Shown in pieces: positions 60,888 through 64,000 of a stretch of 64,000 nt of DNA. Each line of letters begins with the position of its first letter. Position 1 is the stretch's first letter. Source of the DNA: JAEVLT01 sp044598425 (GTDB lineage Bacteria > Bacillota > Bacilli > Bacillales > Cytobacillaceae); NCBI GenBank assembly GCA_044598425.1, contig CP172536.1, positions 3,658,001-3,722,000 on the forward strand, given 5' to 3'. The notes below the pieces were generated by a model that saw only the letters and a list, made by a program, of their open reading frames with translations, did not search any database and had not been told where the DNA came from. The position numbers and the translations under genes are program-made.

Positions 60888-61985
60888 TTATACATTAAAG
60901 CGGAAGTGGATAATATCCCCGTCTTTTACTTCATACTCTTTGCCTTCAAGGCGCACTTTGCCTGCTTCACGCGCGGCATTCATGGATCCGGCGGCCATCA
61001 AGTCATCATAGGATACCGTTTCTGCCCGAATAAAGCCGCGCTCAAAGTCAGAGTGGATAATCCCGGCACATTGCGGAGCCTTCATCCCTTTTCGGAAAGT
61101 CCATGCGCGCACTTCTTGCACACCGGCTGTAAAATAAGTAGCGAGGCCAAGCAGGTGATAAGCAGCCCGAATCAATTGGTCCAATCCGGATTCTTCAATT
61201 CCTAACTCTTCCAAAAACATCGCTTTTTCTTCGCCTTCAAGCTCGGCAACTTCCGATTCGATTTTGGCACAGATTACAATCACTTCTGCATGATCAGCTG
61301 CAAACTCGCGCACTTTTTGAACATACTCATTGGAAGATGGATCTGCAACATCTTCTTCTCCTACATTTGCAACATAGAGAACTGGCTTAATAGTAAGCAA
61401 ATGTAGCCCTTTTACAATCTTTTGCTGGTCATCGGTAAATTCAATCGTCCGAGCCGGCTTTTCTGCTTCAAAAGCATCACGCAGCATGGTTAAAACTTCA
61501 AATTCCGCCACCGCTTCTTTGTCTTTCTGCTTAGCTAATTTTTCAACCCGGCCAATCCGCTTTTCAACTGTCTCCATATCAGCAAGGATTAACTCTAAAT
61601 TAATTGTCTCAATATCCTCAATCGGATCAACTTTCCCGGAAACATGCGTAATATTATCATCAGCAAAACAACGGACAACTTGGCAAATCGCGTCCACTTC
61701 ACGAATATGCGAAAGAAATTTGTTGCCCAGCCCTTCACCTTTGCTTGCACCTTTTACAATTCCAGCTATATCTGTAAATTCAAAGGTGGTAGGGACCGTT
61801 TTTTTCGGCTGAACCAATTCAGTTAGCTTATTTAACCGTTCATCCGGAACCTCAACGATTCCGACATTTGGGTCGATCGTACAAAACGGGTAATTGGCAG
61901 ACTCCGCCCCCGCTTGTGTAATCGCATTAAATAACGTAGACTTCCCGACGTTTGGAAGTCCGACGATTCCTGCAGTCAAAGCCAT
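60888..61985 (-). CDS. ychF: Redox-regulated ATPase/GTPase YchF (OLA1 family)
   Basis: 365 aa, standard length. G1 GLPNVGKSTLFNA, G3 DIAGIVKGASKGEGLG, coiled-coil insert, and C-terminal TGS domain (VSYDDLMAAGS ... VKDGDIIHFRFNV). Ribosome-associated, prefers ATP. GAGGAGTG before the ATG. In B. subtilis it is yyaF beside rpsF. Confidence 0.97.
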   Translation of the reverse strand: MALTAGIVGLPNVGKSTLFNAITQAGAESANYPFCTIDPNVGIVEVPDERLNKLTELVQPKKTVPTTFEFTDIAGIVKGASKGEGLGNKFLSHIREVDAICQVVRCFADDNITHVSGKVDPIEDIETINLELILADMETVEKRIGRVEKLAKQKDKEAVAEFEVLTMLRDAFEAEKPARTIEFTDDQQKIVKGLHLLTIKPVLYVANVGEEDVADPSSNEYVQKVREFAADHAEVIVICAKIESEVAELEGEEKAMFLEELGIEESGLDQLIRAAYHLLGLATYFTAGVQEVRAWTFRKGMKAPQCAGIIHSDFERGFIRAETVSYDDLMAAGSMNAAREAGKVRLEGKEYEVKDGDIIHFRFNV

Positions 61986-62142
61986 GGAAATGTCACTCCT
62001 CTTTCAAATCTTTATCTATTTTTTATAAAAATGATCTCAAAAACTGAGCCTTTTGACAGAACGAAACTGATTATAAAATTAATTAAAAAGCCTCTCACAA
62101 TTATAGGCATATGTCACTAAAAAGACAAGGCGGTTAGCAGCA

Positions 62143-62170
62143 AATAAAAACAGCCGCCATTTATGGCGAC
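62143..62170 (-). terminator. Terminator overlapping the molybdopterin oxidoreductase stop
   Basis: On the minus strand GTCGCCAT-AA-ATGGCGGC with a TTTTTATTT tail. The stop codon lies in the loop, so the hairpin begins within the coding end. Confidence 0.8.
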
Positions 62171-64000
62171 AATTGCTTAATTTTTTCAATATTTACAAGG
62201 CAATCATATAACGTGCTGCCCAGACGATTGTCAGATTCTAGGCTGGATGTTAATTGATTGACAGAGCCGCCAAAAGCAGCGGCAATCCCCTCATCAATAT
62301 TAATCGTATTAGGATGGGCTTTTGCCATAATCGATACCGTTCCCTCAATCGTTCCGCGTCGATTCCAAACTCTTACTTGATCACCATCCTGCAAATCAAG
62401 GTGCTCAGCAATGTTTTTTGCAATTTCAACTTTTACTTGAGGATCGTTTTTCCACAAGGAATAGTGCTGCGAGTGATTGGAACGAAGCGGATGAATGGTT
62501 AGCAGACTGTATGGATACTCCTTTGCTAGTTCCGGCTGGGACCATTTTGATTCACTTGGGAGCGAAAGTGTCAGTTTTCCATTCGACCCCTTTAACGATC
62601 CTAGGCTTGAAGTGAACTCATATTTACCGCTCGGCGTCTGAAACTTCCGGTCTGCCCAGGGAATTTTTTGAACAGGCAATTCCAGCCATCTTTGGTTCTT
62701 TAGTTTTTCAAGCGTAAACCCATGCTTTTCAAGCGGCTCTAAACACTTGTTCATCCATTGTTCCCTTGTAAAAGCAAAATCATCACCAAACCCGAGACGT
62801 TCAGCCAACTGGGTCCATATCCACAAATCAGGCCTGGCTTCTCCAGGCGGGTCGACCAGTTTCGGTCCATAATTAACATAATGATGGTACATAGAAGAAT
62901 AATAAAGATCTTCTTCTTCAAAAGACCCCGCCACAGGTAAAACATAGTTTGCCAGCTTTGCCGTGTCAGTCATATAGGAATCAATCACAACCAATGTTTC
63001 TACTGAAGAAAATGCTTTTTCGACAATTGAAGTATCTGGTACTTGTGTGAGTGGATTTCCGCAAGTGACAATAATCATTTGGATTTTTGGATCAGTTGCT
63101 GCCAGCACTTTTTCTGCCTGGTGCATAATTGGAAATTGGCGATGTTTTTCTCTTCGATTTGGCAGAGTGATCTGTTCAAACGAAAAGCTTTGCCCTACTT
63201 GGATATTGGCATAGTTTGCACCACCGCCTGAAATGCCTATATTTCCACTAATGGCAACAAGGGCATCAATCAACCGGATCGTATTGCCGCCATTTCGATA
63301 GCGCTGCATCCCTAGCCCCATATAAGTTGCGGTTGGCTTTTCAGCATATATTTGCGCTAATTGGGTAAATACTTGTATTGGAACTTCAGTCATTTCACTT
63401 ATTTTTTCAAGCGAGATCCCATTGATAAGCTCGAGCAAATCATTAAATCTAATCGTTGCCGTTTCAATAAATTCGCGGTCTTCCAAGCCAAGACGAATGA
63501 TTTCTTTCATGATTCCAACAGCCAAAAAACCATCCATTCCAGGCTTAATGGAAATATGCTTGTTCGCAATTTTTGCAGTTGCATTATATATTGGATCGAT
63601 GACATAGATGTTGGCGCCTTGCTTCTTTACTTCCAGCAGCTTTTCATAAAAATGCATGTTCGTCCGGGCCGCATTTCTTCCCCAAACAATGATATTTTTA
63701 CTGTTAACGATGTCATTTGGGGCGTGGCTGATTGCATTGCCAAAATCCCATTTCTGCGCTTCGATACCAGCTCCCCAGCAAAGAGAACCTACTAATTCTG
63801 TTACACCACCATAGCAATTAAAAAAACGTTGATCTAGATTTTTTAAAATCCCATTGTTTGCATAGTCATGGCTATGCAGTACGGCAGTTGAACCGTGATT
63901 TTCTTTAATTTCCGCTAACTTCTCGGCAATCTCATCAAGAGCCTGGCTCCAAGTAATCGGTTTGAATTGTCCATTTACTTTTTTTAATGGGAAAAGCAGT
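62161..64000 (-). CDS. Molybdopterin-dependent oxidoreductase (YyaE-like), 5' end beyond window
   Basis: About 612 residues visible; the frame runs open to the window edge, and an apparent ATG at 63657 is internal because conserved residues precede it (IIVWGRNAARTNMHFYEKL, GSLCWGAGIEAQKW). Contains the MGD-binding core (KPGMDGFLAVGIMKEI, GNIGISGGGANY, IIVTCGNPLTQVPDT) and the C-terminal molydop_binding domain (VRVWNRRGTIEG). Probably DMSO-reductase superfamily with an N-terminal 4Fe-4S domain that is not visible. Substrate unknown. Matches yyaE next to ychF in B. subtilis. Confidence 0.92.
   Translation of the reverse strand, partial: LLFPLKKVNGQFKPITWSQALDEIAEKLAEIKENHGSTAVLHSHDYANNGILKNLDQRFFNCYGGVTELVGSLCWGAGIEAQKWDFGNAISHAPNDIVNSKNIIVWGRNAARTNMHFYEKLLEVKKQGANIYVIDPIYNATAKIANKHISIKPGMDGFLAVGIMKEIIRLGLEDREFIETATIRFNDLLELINGISLEKISEMTEVPIQVFTQLAQIYAEKPTATYMGLGMQRYRNGGNTIRLIDALVAISGNIGISGGGANYANIQVGQSFSFEQITLPNRREKHRQFPIMHQAEKVLAATDPKIQMIIVTCGNPLTQVPDTSIVEKAFSSVETLVVIDSYMTDTAKLANYVLPVAGSFEEEDLYYSSMYHHYVNYGPKLVDPPGEARPDLWIWTQLAERLGFGDDFAFTREQWMNKCLEPLEKHGFTLEKLKNQRWLELPVQKIPWADRKFQTPSGKYEFTSSLGSLKGSNGKLTLSLPSESKWSQPELAKEYPYSLLTIHPLRSNHSQHYSLWKNDPQVKVEIAKNIAEHLDLQDGDQVRVWNRRGTIEGTVSIMAKAHPNTINIDEGIAAAFGGSVNQLTSSLESDNRLGSTLYDCLVNIEKIKQLSP

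Noticed and set aside
63361..63795. 144-codon plus-strand frame
   Set aside because: Shadow of the molybdopterin oxidoreductase gene on the opposite strand.

Overview
The window looks like a low-GC, spore-former-type Bacillaceae chromosome (Bacillus, Neobacillus or a B. methanolicus-like relative; the species cannot be fixed from the sequence). The right-hand half keeps the origin-proximal gene order known from Bacillus subtilis, nearly all on the minus strand: rlmH, htrC, walJIHKR, an M23 hydrolase, a tRNA cluster, purA, dnaC, rplI, gdpP, yybS, then rpsR-ssb-rpsF, ychF and a yyaE-like molybdopterin oxidoreductase that runs off the end. A plus-strand DsrE/NitT-TauT ABC transporter operon is inserted between yybS and rpsR.

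Left part (1 to about 13 kb). These are metabolic genes separated by gene debris: a TusA-like start, the formaldehyde-fixing pair hxlA-hxlB with only the tail of an hxlR-like regulator left, a GH1 6-phospho-beta-glucosidase, malate:quinone oxidoreductase, an alaR-alaT pair, a secreted amidase, and a D-3-phosphoglycerate dehydrogenase preceded by a clear ZTP (pfl) riboswitch. Remnants of an FAD-linked oxidase and a DUF4143 ATPase lie between them.

Middle part (about 13 to 39 kb). This is an accessory island crowded with mobile elements: two same-length IS66-family copies each with its own 8-bp target duplication, IS4-family debris, an IS1182-family copy with a 9-bp duplication, an IS21-family copy and an IS3 remnant. 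Its cargo is defence-like: a three-gene TIR cassette (TPR/nucleotide-fold protein, ThsB-like TIR protein, second TIR protein), two tandem Mrr-like nucleases, the tail of a DUF262/HNH gene, an AlwI-like restriction enzyme with a fused double adenine methyltransferase, and a large SMC/ABC-type ATPase. An arsR-thioredoxin-permease operon follows. The island ends at the 3' end of rlmH. The last 17 bp of rlmH recur in direct orientation near 15.8 kb (16 of 17 identical) and, more degenerate, near 3.95 kb. This is the pattern left by SCC-type integration at rlmH (orfX). No ccr recombinase gene was seen.

Right part (39 to 64 kb). Housekeeping operons with recognisable regulation: DnaA boxes beside rlmH, a PurR-box pair before purA, an S6:S18-type leader that can cover the rpsF ribosome-binding site, and several good intrinsic terminators. 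Two structures are not explained by genes: a 204-bp MITE/REP-like palindromic element at 41.3 kb, and three 147-bp tandem repeats that each carry the first 27 nt of tRNA-Phe just upstream of the intact tRNA-Phe.
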